The notes under the pieces are model-generated. The model was not told the origin of the DNA and did no database searches. It was given only the letters and a program-made list of their open reading frames with translations. From JACQNR01 sp049515175 (GTDB taxonomy: Bacteria > Acidobacteriota > Terriglobia > UBA7540): a DNA stretch of 21,296 nt. How positions within the stretch are numbered: position 1 is the first letter of the stretch; every line of letters begins with the position of its first letter. The stretch is taken from assembly GCA_049515175.1 (NCBI GenBank), contig JBEKUI010000044.1, forward strand, positions 1 to 21,296, written 5' to 3'. The position numbers and the translations under genes are program-made. Shown here one piece after another: positions 14,285 through 21,176 of this stretch.

Positions 14285-17200
14285 ATGCGGTCTGCCAACG
14301 TGCAAGAACACAAACGCAAAACCGTCCGGACATTTTCCGCTCACCTCGCAGGGGCCGCGTGCCTCCGGGCGCGTGGCTTATGCATTGGAGTTGCAGGCCT
14401 ATTCCTCGCGGCGGCGCCGTTCATCGCCTCTCCCCCGGCGGAGGAGAGTGAGCACCAGCGCCTCCTCGCTCCCGCCGCTTTGAAAGATTCTCAATCTCGG
14501 GCCGGCATCGAGGAGATTCGCCGCAACTTTCAGGATCCGCCCGCCGAATTCCGCACCGCGCCGCTCTGGGTCTGGAACGATGAAATGAATCCCGATCGAA
14601 TCAAGGAGCAGTTGCGCCAGTTCAAGGAACAGGGAATGGGAGGAGTCTTCGTCCATCCCCGCCCCGGACTCATCACCGAGTACCTGGGAAGCGAGTGGTT
14701 CGAGCTGTGGAAGACCGCCCTTGACGAATCGAAGCGCCTGGGCCTGCTCTGCAATATCTATGACGAAAACAGCTACCCCTCGGGATTCGCCGGCGGCCAC
14801 GTGCCCGCGCTCGCGCCCGACACGGTGGTGCAGTACGTGGAGGCGCGTTTTGCGGACGAGACGCCGGAGGACGACGGTCCGTCTCTGCTCGGGGTCTTTC
14901 GCGTCGAGCGCGATGAAAAAGGGCGCGTGACTCATGCCGCCAGAGTGCCGGCGAGAGAGAGCGAGAAAAAGCGCGGGTCCTTCGTGGTCTTTTCTCTGCG
15001 CCACGCCAGCGGCAGCCCGTGGACCGGCCAGTTCCCGTACGTTGATCTGACCAATCCCGAAACGGCGCGCCAATTCATTGCCACCACTTTCGAAGCTTAC
15101 CGCCGACATTTCGGTGACGAGTACGGGAAGACCATCAAGTGGTCGTTCGATGATGAACCCTTGCTCGCCACTGCGGGCGCCTATGAGGAGGGTAATCTGG
15201 CGCTGCCCATCAGTTACTACACCCTGGCCGAATTCCAGAAGCGTCAGGGATACGATTTGCGCGAAGTTCTGCCTTCGCTCTTCTGGGACGTCGGTGACTG
15301 GCGCCAGGTGCGCTTCGACTACTGGCAAACCATGCATGACCTCTGGAAGGAGAACTATTTCCGCCCCCTCTTCGAATGGTGCGACCGAAACAACCTGCAG
15401 TTCACCGGCCACTTCATGGAGCACGAGTGGCCCTACCCGTGGATCTCGCCCGACGACGCCTCGATGTACGCCTACGAGCACGTGCCGGGAATCGACATGC
15501 TCGTGGGGGCGGAGCTGCGAACCAAGGGCGTCGATCCCCACATGCTCTTCACCATCCGCCAGGTGGCGAGCGTCTCCCACCAACTCGGCCGCCGCGCCTT
15601 CAGCGAAACCTATGGGGTGGCGGGCTGGGATAGCACCTTTGAACATTACAAGCGTATGGGTGACTGGCTGCTCGTGAATGGCGTCAACTTCATCAACCAG
15701 CACCTGGCCTATACGACCGTACGCGGGGCGCGCAAGCGCGACCACCCGCAATCCTTCACCGACATTTCCGCCTGGTGGCCGTACTACCGGTTGCACGCCG
15801 ACCACACGGCGCGCCTCTCTTACGTGCTCTCCAACGCAGAGGCGCGCAATCGCGTCCTGGTTCTCGAGCCCACGACGAGCGGTTTCACCTGGGCGCGCCG
15901 CGGTGGGGAAACGCCGGAACTCGAGAAGCTGCGCGCCTCCTACGACCAGCTCAATCAGTTCCTCACCGATCATCAGGTCGATTTCGATCTCGCCGACGAG
16001 TACATGCTGGAATGGTTTGGCGGTGCCCACGACGGAAAACTCAGCATCGGCAAAGCCACCTACGATCTCGTCGTCTGGCCGCAGGGGATGACGAACCTCC
16101 GGCACGAGACCCTGCCGGTGCTCGAGAGCTACCTCGCCAGCGGCGGGGAGGTGCTGGCGCTCGATGAGCCCGCAGCGTTCATCGACGGCCGCCCGAACGA
16201 CGCGGCGCAGAAACTCCGCCGCCGGTTTGAGGCGCGCTGGCAGCCGGTCGGTGACCTTGCACCATTGCTGGAGGCTATCCGAAGGCGATTGCCGCCCCGC
16301 GTCAGCTTCGATCGCGACCTTCCGCCGGGCGTCGGACACCAGATGATGGCCACGCACGACGGCGGCGTGTTTCACCTCTTCACCAACGCCACCGCGAAAG
16401 TCGTCGCCGCCCAGGCGCGAATCGAAGGCGCGAGCATCGAGGAGTGGGATACGACCACGGGAAAGATCGCCCCTGTCCCTTCCCGTGCCCTGGGCTCGAA
16501 CAAGCTGGAATTCAGCGTGCTCGTCTATCCGGCCGGCTCGCGGCTTTTCTATGTTTCGCCGCAGACCTCCGGCCAGCCTGTGACCGCCACTGCACCTGGA
16601 AAGGCCAAGTTGCTGCCGATAGGCAGCCTGAAGATTTCGCGTCCCAGCCTGAACGTCCTTGTGCTCGATTATTGCGACCTCACGCTGGCGGGGAAGACTT
16701 TCGAGGGCATCAACACCTGGGATGCCAACTGGCGAGTCTGGCAGGCGCACGGCTTCGAGCGGCCCGCATGGGACAACGCCGTGCAGTTCAGACGGCGGAT
16801 TCTGGACTTGCCACCCTTCCCGGAAGATTCGGGCTTTGAGGCGACGTTCCACTTCACCGTGGCCGATGCCGCAGGCCTCAAGGGCGCGCAGCTGGCGCTG
16901 GAATTGCCGGAACTCTTGCGCGTTACCGTGAACGGCACCGACGTGGACTTCTCGCGTGCCGAGCGCTGGCTCGACCCGCACCTGAGGAGTCTGGCCATCG
17001 AGCCGCTTCTCAAGGTGGGCGAGAACACCGTCCGCCTCACCTCCCGGCCGTTCAACGTTCGCGTGGAACTGGAGAACATTTACCTCCGCGGCGACTTCTC
17101 CGTCGAGCCCGGCGAGCTCGGGTTCGCACTGCGTGCGCCCAAACCGCTCGCGCTTGGCTCCTGGGCGAAGCAGGGACTGCCCTTCTACTACGACAACGTG

Positions 17201-17554
17201 CTTTACGAGGCAGCGGTGAACGTTCCCAGCGGCGCACGCGTGCTGCGCGTCAGCTTTCCCCACTGGCAAGGCAGCGTGGCGGAGGTGCTGCTCGATCAGA
17301 AGCCGGTCGAGAGCGTCGGCTGGCAGCCGTACGTCGTCGAGATCCCGGCGACTCCGGGCCCACACACGGTCGCGCTGCGCGTCGTCGCCACACCGCGGAA
17401 CCTCTTTGGGCCCTTTCACAATCCGACGAAACCGCGCATGATTGCCTGGCCCGGCGCCTGGCGCGACTTCCCTGCCCGGCAACCGGCCGGGACCGATTAC
17501 GACCAGCTCGACTACGGACTGATGGAACCGTTCCAGGTGGAGGCGGTCCGCTGA
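14285..17554 (+). CDS. GH106-like glycoside hydrolase (alpha-L-rhamnosidase family candidate), secreted
   Basis: 1089 residues; AGGGAGG at 14273-14279 fixes the ATG. A basic N-terminus is followed by a hydrophobic stretch (about 32-49, LCIGVAGLFLAAAPFIAS), consistent with a long signal peptide or anchor. The catalytic region (about 80-500) carries family-typical strings: PLWVWNDEM, GMGGVFVHPRPGL, YDENSYPSGFAGG (159-171), WSFDDEP with Glu291, TGHFMEHEW with Glu379 and Glu381, and FSETYG with Glu441. Glu291 and Glu441 are the best catalytic acid/base candidates. A Rossmann-like domain spans about 520-640, and beta-sandwich domains fill about 800-1089. GH106 enzymes cut terminal alpha-L-rhamnose by inversion, with calcium. 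The two rhamnonate-dehydratase-like neighbours agree with this. It could belong to a GH106-related clade with another specificity. Confidence 0.8.
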   Translation: MRSANVQEHKRKTVRTFSAHLAGAACLRARGLCIGVAGLFLAAAPFIASPPAEESEHQRLLAPAALKDSQSRAGIEEIRRNFQDPPAEFRTAPLWVWNDEMNPDRIKEQLRQFKEQGMGGVFVHPRPGLITEYLGSEWFELWKTALDESKRLGLLCNIYDENSYPSGFAGGHVPALAPDTVVQYVEARFADETPEDDGPSLLGVFRVERDEKGRVTHAARVPARESEKKRGSFVVFSLRHASGSPWTGQFPYVDLTNPETARQFIATTFEAYRRHFGDEYGKTIKWSFDDEPLLATAGAYEEGNLALPISYYTLAEFQKRQGYDLREVLPSLFWDVGDWRQVRFDYWQTMHDLWKENYFRPLFEWCDRNNLQFTGHFMEHEWPYPWISPDDASMYAYEHVPGIDMLVGAELRTKGVDPHMLFTIRQVASVSHQLGRRAFSETYGVAGWDSTFEHYKRMGDWLLVNGVNFINQHLAYTTVRGARKRDHPQSFTDISAWWPYYRLHADHTARLSYVLSNAEARNRVLVLEPTTSGFTWARRGGETPELEKLRASYDQLNQFLTDHQVDFDLADEYMLEWFGGAHDGKLSIGKATYDLVVWPQGMTNLRHETLPVLESYLASGGEVLALDEPAAFIDGRPNDAAQKLRRRFEARWQPVGDLAPLLEAIRRRLPPRVSFDRDLPPGVGHQMMATHDGGVFHLFTNATAKVVAAQARIEGASIEEWDTTTGKIAPVPSRALGSNKLEFSVLVYPAGSRLFYVSPQTSGQPVTATAPGKAKLLPIGSLKISRPSLNVLVLDYCDLTLAGKTFEGINTWDANWRVWQAHGFERPAWDNAVQFRRRILDLPPFPEDSGFEATFHFTVADAAGLKGAQLALELPELLRVTVNGTDVDFSRAERWLDPHLRSLAIEPLLKVGENTVRLTSRPFNVRVELENIYLRGDFSVEPGELGFALRAPKPLALGSWAKQGLPFYYDNVLYEAAVNVPSGARVLRVSFPHWQGSVAEVLLDQKPVESVGWQPYVVEIPATPGPHTVALRVVATPRNLFGPFHNPTKPRMIAWPGAWRDFPARQPAGTDYDQLDYGLMEPFQVEAVR

Positions 17555-17610
17555 ACAATGACAGGGCTGGTGCTGGCGCCGGCCCTTCCGAATGAAAGGG
17601 AGCAACAACC

Positions 17611-18747
17611 TTGCGCATCACCGAGATCAAAGTTCACGAAATCCCGATGAGTTCCTCCTGGCTCAGTGAGGGCCTGATCGCCAACCCCATGTCGATCTAC
17701 CCCGCTTTCAGGGAGAAGCGCTCGAGCTGGTTCGGCGCGATGACCGCCGCCATCGTGGAAGTCGTGACCGACGCGGGCCTGCGCGGCCTCGGCACGGTCG
17801 GCGGAGGCAAGGGCAAGCTCGCCGCGCCGATCATCGAAGGCCAATTCCGGCAACTGCTGGTCGGGCAGAATCCTTTTGACATCGAACTTCTCTGGGAGCA
17901 GATGTTCCGCGCCTCGCAGTTCTACGGCCGCCGGGGCGCGGTGATCGAGGTGATGAGCGGCATCGACATCGCGTTGTGGGACCTCGTGGGCAAGGCCACC
18001 GGACAGCCCGTCTACAATCTGCTGGGCGGAAAAACCAAGGAGAGGATTCCCGCCTACGTCACCGGCAACCTCACCGAGCGCCACCTTGCCGAAGGTTTTC
18101 GTGACGTCAAGCTCGCCGTACCGCACGGCCCCGCCGACGGCCGCGAGGGCCTGCGGAAGAATGTCGAGCTGGTGGCGAAGACTCGCGCGCTGATTGGCCC
18201 GGGCGGCGACATCATGCTCGATTGCTACATGGGCCTCGATGTTCCCTACGCGATTCAACTCGCCAAAGCCGTGGCGGAGTTCAACGTGCTGTGGCTGGAA
18301 GAACCTGTCCCGCCCGACCAGATCGATTCCTACCGGCGGATCAAGGATGCTGTGCCGGATATCCTCATCACCGGCGGCGAGCACGAATACACGCGCTTTG
18401 GTTTTCGTGAGCTGATCGAAAAACGCGCCGTCGATATCGTCCAGCCCGACATCTACCGCGCTGGCGGAGTTTCAGAATTGAAAAAGATCGCGGCGATGGC
18501 GAGCGCCTACGGCTTGCCGATCATCCCGCACGGTGTGGGCGCCGCCACCTGCCATTTCGTCATGGCAACAAACAACGCCCCGCGCGCCGAGTTCGTCGAT
18601 ATCTTCGCGCAGGGCGGCCGGCCTGCGCTGCGGGGCGAACCCCAGCCGTCGAAAGGATTCATCGAACTCGATGCCCGTCCGGGTTTCGGCTACGAGCTCG
18701 ACGAGGAGATCCTCGCCGGCAAAACCCCGGCCGCGCTCATCTGGTGA
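17611..18747 (+). CDS. L-rhamnonate dehydratase-like enolase-superfamily enzyme (plus-strand copy)
   Basis: 378 residues from a TTG start at 17611. AAGGGAG at 17596-17602 and the family N-terminus (M/L-RITEIKVHEIP) support TTG over the next ATG, 12 codons in. Landmarks are DVKLAVPHGPADG at 165-177 (Lys167 plus the G-P-x-D-G loop), metal-ligand candidates Asp204, Glu230 and Glu256 (MLDCYMG, LEEP, GGEHE), Asp280 in VQPDIYRAGG, and His307 in IPHGVGAATCHF. This is the same architecture as the minus-strand copy, but with Ala169 where that copy has Arg179. Cytoplasmic; it should dehydrate an aldonate to a 2-keto-3-deoxy acid. It lies 56 bases after the GH106-like gene. A stem with one G-T pair (17563-17570 with 17579-17586) sits in that gap. 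Confidence 0.85.
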   Translation: MRITEIKVHEIPMSSSWLSEGLIANPMSIYPAFREKRSSWFGAMTAAIVEVVTDAGLRGLGTVGGGKGKLAAPIIEGQFRQLLVGQNPFDIELLWEQMFRASQFYGRRGAVIEVMSGIDIALWDLVGKATGQPVYNLLGGKTKERIPAYVTGNLTERHLAEGFRDVKLAVPHGPADGREGLRKNVELVAKTRALIGPGGDIMLDCYMGLDVPYAIQLAKAVAEFNVLWLEEPVPPDQIDSYRRIKDAVPDILITGGEHEYTRFGFRELIEKRAVDIVQPDIYRAGGVSELKKIAAMASAYGLPIIPHGVGAATCHFVMATNNAPRAEFVDIFAQGGRPALRGEPQPSKGFIELDARPGFGYELDEEILAGKTPAALIW

Positions 18748-18798
18748 ACACGCGAGGCGCATTCGTCGATGAGGATGTCAGTGTAACGTGCGTTGAAA

Positions 18799-18866
18799 CC
18801 CCGGGCCGAAACAGGTTAGGCTACTCGGCCGGGGCAGTCTGGCGGCGGACGCAGTGTCCGAGACTG
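18799..18866 (+). repeat. Two consecutive hairpins in the SDR leader
   Basis: Hairpin 1 pairs CCCCGGGCCGA (18799-18809) with TCGGCCGGGG (18825-18834), with one bulged G. Hairpin 2 pairs CAGTCT (18835-18840) with AGACTG (18861-18866) and continues, past a GGCGG bulge, as CGGAC (18846-18850) with GTCCG (18856-18860). They abut without a gap. Together with the repeat at 18908-18928 they fill most of the 204-base space before the SDR gene. No T-run follows, so not a plain terminator. Confidence 0.45.
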
Positions 18867-18907
18867 GCGAGACTCCGGGAGGGTATTTCATCGCGATTTC
18901 ATCCAAA

Positions 18908-18928
18908 AGTGTTCCTTTTTGGAACACT
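18908..18928 (+). promoter_or_regulatory. Perfect inverted repeat, candidate operator, upstream of the SDR gene
   Basis: AGTGTTCC (18908-18915), TTTTT, GGAACACT (18921-18928): a perfect 8-bp inverted repeat with a 5-base spacer, 23 bases before the SDR ATG. Symmetry, AT-rich centre and location suit a dimeric repressor site. GTTCC/GGAAC half-sites of this kind are compatible with IclR-type regulators, but no regulator gene is adjacent. It could also fold as a translation-controlling stem. Confidence 0.5.
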
Positions 18929-18951
18929 GAATAAGAGGGGCAATCCTACTT

Positions 18952-19698
18952 ATGAACCTAAAGGACCGAGTCGCAATCGTTACCGGATCGGGGCAAGGCA
19001 TCGGCGAGGCCATCGCTCTGCGGCTGGCCGGAGCGGGCGCCGATGTGGCAGTGGTTGATCTCAATTTTCCTCTCGCTGAGCAGGTCGCGGGGCGCGTGCG
19101 CGGCCTGGGGCGGCGAGCGCTGGCCGTGCGGTGCGACGTGTCGCGTGCCGCGGACGTCGAGGCGATGCGCGACCGCGTCCTGGGCGAATTCGGGAAGATC
19201 GATATCCTGGTCAACAACGCCGGCATCGCCGGGAAGAACGCTCCGCTGCTGGAAATCGGCGAGGCTGACTGGGACCAGGTCATCAGCATCGACCTCAAGA
19301 GCGTTTATCTCTGCTGCCGGGCCGTGCTTCCCTCGATGCTGGTGCGGAAATACGGCAAGATCGTGAACGTCGCCTCGATCGCGGGCAAGGAAGGCAATCC
19401 GGGACTCGTCCCCTACTCGACCGCCAAAGCGGGTGTCATTGGGCTGACCAAGGCGCTGGCGAAGGAAGTGGTGACGCAGGGCGTCTATGTGAACGCCGTG
19501 GCTCCGGCAGTGATCGAGACGCCGATCCTGAAGCAGCTCACCGAGCAGCAGATCGCCTACATGGCCGCCAAGATTCCCATGGGCCGCGTGGGCAAGCCGG
19601 AAGAGGTCGCCGCCGTCGTGCACTTCCTGGCCTCGGACGATTCCAGCTTCGTCACCGGGCAGTGCTACGACGTGAGCGGCGGCCGCGCCACCTACTGA
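18952..19698 (+). CDS. Short-chain dehydrogenase/reductase (SDR), keto-deoxy-acid dehydrogenase candidate
   Basis: 248 residues. GAGGGG at 18935-18940 precedes the ATG. Features are TGSGQGIG at 11-18, VVDLN ending strand 2 (acidic, NAD+-type), NNAG at 88-91, Ser142, Tyr155 and Lys159 (YSTAK), APAVIETPI after the active site, and a C-terminal SGGRATY. All catalytic residues are present. FabG-like in size and spacing, but its place after a rhamnonate-dehydratase-like gene suggests sugar-acid oxidation, such as the 4-dehydrogenase step on 2-keto-3-deoxy-L-rhamnonate in the non-phosphorylating rhamnose route. It is 204 bases from the dehydratase gene, with a structured leader and a candidate operator, so it may be separately controlled. 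Exact substrate unknown. Confidence 0.9.
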   Translation: MNLKDRVAIVTGSGQGIGEAIALRLAGAGADVAVVDLNFPLAEQVAGRVRGLGRRALAVRCDVSRAADVEAMRDRVLGEFGKIDILVNNAGIAGKNAPLLEIGEADWDQVISIDLKSVYLCCRAVLPSMLVRKYGKIVNVASIAGKEGNPGLVPYSTAKAGVIGLTKALAKEVVTQGVYVNAVAPAVIETPILKQLTEQQIAYMAAKIPMGRVGKPEEVAAVVHFLASDDSSFVTGQCYDVSGGRATY

Positions 19699-19713
19699 GC
19701 CGCCCTTTCGATT

Positions 19714-19744
19714 CGCATACATGGCATCATGCGCCATGTATGCG
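19714..19744 (+). repeat. 12-bp perfect inverted repeat after the SDR gene
   Basis: CGCATACATGGC (19714-19725) and GCCATGTATGCG (19733-19744) are perfect complements around the 7-base loop ATCATGC. It begins 15 bases after the SDR stop. The stem is strong but no T-run follows, so it may act as a factor-assisted terminator, an mRNA 3'-end protector or a protein-binding site. The rest of the gap to 19858 shows no clear signal. Confidence 0.65.
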
Positions 19745-19857
19745 CCACCCGCGAGAGGCTGGTGTGGCGTGGCCCGGCAGCTGACGTCGGCGGTCTCGAG
19801 TGGGCGGTGACAGTTGGGCCGGTGACGAGTCGGCTCTGGCTCCCGAGGTTTTGAGGA

Positions 19858-20223
19858 ATGCGAATAGCGAGGTGCCCTGTTTGCGCGCACGAAGTGCCAA
19901 GGGGGTTCATACGCCGAGGCACATTCCCCTGTCCGACGTGTAAGGAACCGCTCCGGATTCCGGGGATCAGCAGGCTGCAGGCCATCCCCATTTTGATTTG
20001 CGGTTGGTCGCTGGGTTTCCTGATACCCTTTCTGATGGGGGTACAAGGCAATAGGCTATTGGTTGCTACGATTATCCTGCTCACTCCTGCGGGGCTCGCT
20101 GCGTGCGCGCTTGCGGGTGCCCTGAGAGGCTATTTATTTCCAAAGTTGGAGAGGGACCCCGGGGACAACGGCGGGATTTTGCACATCACGCCACCGCGGG
20201 GTTCCTCGAAGGGACCGCTGTGA
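19858..20223 (+). CDS. Small zinc-ribbon protein with two membrane helices, unknown function
   Basis: 121 residues. The N-terminus holds a zinc-ribbon, Cys6-x2-Cys9 and Cys25-x2-Cys28 (CPVC, CPTC), followed by two hydrophobic helices at about 41-61 and 67-89 separated by a short loop (VQGNR), and a polar proline-containing tail. This layout is common in small uncharacterised bacterial membrane proteins; no enzyme motif is seen. GAGG at 19845-19848 gives a sensible distance to the ATG, and a second GAGGA touches the ATG. Coding character is supported by the four paired cysteines, though GC content is lower than in its neighbours. It stands alone between the sugar locus and the ribosomal genes. 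Confidence 0.75.
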   Translation: MRIARCPVCAHEVPRGFIRRGTFPCPTCKEPLRIPGISRLQAIPILICGWSLGFLIPFLMGVQGNRLLVATIILLTPAGLAACALAGALRGYLFPKLERDPGDNGGILHITPPRGSSKGPL

Positions 20224-20264
20224 TCGCGGGTGGCGCATACCCGCGGGCTGGCGCAGAGCCCGAA

Positions 20265-20317
20265 GTAGCGCCGCCATCCTGGCGGCTGGGCGGCGGGTCG
20301 CCGGAAGCCGGCCCTAC
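20265..20317 (+). repeat. GC-rich palindromic repeat element bounded by GTAG and CTAC
   Basis: Begins GTAGCGCC and contains a perfect hairpin, GCCGCCA-TCC-TGGCGGC (20270-20286), then further GC-rich pairing (CCGG-AA-GCCGG near 20301), ending CTAC at 20314-20317. Edge sequence and layout recall the palindrome at 7017-7062. Intergenic between the zinc-ribbon gene and the rplU promoter; likely a dispersed repeat or rightward transcription block. Confidence 0.5.
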
Positions 20318-20357
20318 TCGCTGTCCGGCTACTCCGCTGGCCGGTGGTAAAGCGCCG

Positions 20358-20386
20358 TTGACACATCGCTGAACCTTGGTTAGAAT
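20358..20386 (+). promoter_or_regulatory. Strong sigma-70 promoter for rplU-rpmA
   Basis: TTGACA at 20358-20363 and TAGAAT at 20381-20386, spaced by exactly 17 bases, match consensus at 11 of 12 positions. Transcription should begin near 20393, leaving a short leader with GAGAGG at 20408-20413 before the rplU ATG. This fits a highly expressed ribosomal protein operon. Confidence 0.85.
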
Positions 20387-20420
20387 AGAGTTTTCTACTT
20401 AGCACAAGAGAGGCAACTGA

Positions 20421-20732
20421 ATGTACGCAGTTTTCCGTACGGGTGGGAAGGAATACAAGGCGTCGCCGGGGGACGTGGTGCGCGTGGAAAAGCTGCCGGG
20501 CGAGGCGGGCGCGGGCGTGGAATTCAACCACGTGCTCGCCGTGCGCAAGCAGGCTCTGACCCTGGGCACGCCGCTCGTCGAAAACGCCAAAGTGACGGGT
20601 GTCATCGTGCGCAACGCGCGCGCGCCCAAGGTCCGTGTGCTGAAATACAAGCGCAAGAAGCAGTATCGCCGCACCATCGGACACCGTCAGGCGTTCAGCG
20701 AGGTCCTGATCAAGGAGATCGTGACCGCATAA
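20421..20732 (+). CDS. rplU: Large ribosomal subunit protein bL21
   Basis: 103 residues, the usual length. The MYAVFRTGGKEYKASPGD start, the VLAV and GTPLVENAKVTG middle, and a basic KYKRKKQYRRTIGHRQ segment near 75-90 are hallmarks of bL21, which binds 23S rRNA in the large subunit. GAGAGG 7 bases upstream supports the ATG. It is first in the conserved rplU-rpmA-obg order and is preceded by a near-consensus promoter. No anomaly. Confidence 0.98.
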   Translation: MYAVFRTGGKEYKASPGDVVRVEKLPGEAGAGVEFNHVLAVRKQALTLGTPLVENAKVTGVIVRNARAPKVRVLKYKRKKQYRRTIGHRQAFSEVLIKEIVTA

Positions 20733-20774
20733 CGGCACTTCGCCCAAAGTTTAATCGATTCGAGGCAATTCCCT

Positions 20775-21038
20775 ATGGCTCATAAGAAAGGGCTCGGCAG
20801 TTCGCGGAACGGGCGCGACTCCAACGCGCAGCGGCTGGGTGTGAAACGATTTGACGGTCAGATGGTGACCGGCGGGTCCATCCTGGTTCGCCAGCGCGGC
20901 ACGCCGCTGAAACCCGGCGATAACGTCGGCCGCGGCAAGGACGACACCCTCTTTGCCAAGGTAGCGGGAGTGGTAAGGTTCGAGGACAAAGGCCGCCTCG
21001 GCCGCTTCATCCACATCCTGGTCCCCTCGGCAAGTTAA
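20775..21038 (+). CDS. rpmA: Large ribosomal subunit protein bL27
   Basis: 87 residues beginning MAHKKGLGSSRNGRDS and continuing through QRLGVKRFDGQMV and GSILVRQRGT, diagnostic of bL27. Its N-terminal tail reaches the peptidyl-transferase centre. The mature N-terminus is encoded directly, without the cleaved extension seen in Firmicutes. GAGG at 20762-20765 is well placed. It lies 42 bases after rplU in the same unit. Confidence 0.98.
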   Translation: MAHKKGLGSSRNGRDSNAQRLGVKRFDGQMVTGGSILVRQRGTPLKPGDNVGRGKDDTLFAKVAGVVRFEDKGRLGRFIHILVPSAS

Positions 21039-21066
21039 CCTTCGCAGCGGCGAGGCTGAATGCGGC

Positions 21067-21095
21067 TTGACCCATTCGCCCGCCGCTCTTATTGT
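21067..21095 (+). promoter_or_regulatory. Candidate promoter for obg
   Basis: TTGACC (21067-21072) and TATTGT (21090-21095) are 17 bases apart, matching 5/6 and 4/6 of consensus, 81 bases before the obg ATG. The same stretch contains AGCGGCG (21046-21052) complementary to CGCCGCT (21081-21087), followed by CTTATTGTTT, so it could instead be a weak terminator after rpmA. Confidence 0.4.
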
Positions 21096-21147
21096 TTCTA
21101 GCCACATTCGTTCGGGGCTCGGGCCAAGCAAGAACCCGGCGCTTGCT

Positions 21148-21175
21148 GAATCCTGAATCCAGAATCCTGAATCCC
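21148..21175 (+). repeat. Four tandem copies of a GAATCCN heptamer just before obg
   Basis: GAATCCT, GAATCCA, GAATCCT, GAATCCC run without gaps and end one base before the obg start codon. They occupy the Shine-Dalgarno position, and no purine-rich site is visible. Slippage could change spacing in steps of 7. Confidence 0.8.
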
Positions 21176-21176
21176 G

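Noticed and set aside
17563..17586. Stem AGGGCTGG/CCGGCCCT between the GH106-like gene and the TTG-start dehydratase gene
   Set aside because: Contains a G-T pair, lacks a T-run, and could arise by chance in GC-rich sequence; noted under the gene only.
14399..17608. Very long minus-strand open frame (about 1069 codons) opposite the GH106-like gene
   Set aside because: It is an exact antisense shadow of a gene with clear family motifs. The product is rich in Arg, Val, Gly and His with no domain, and high GC makes such long frames common.
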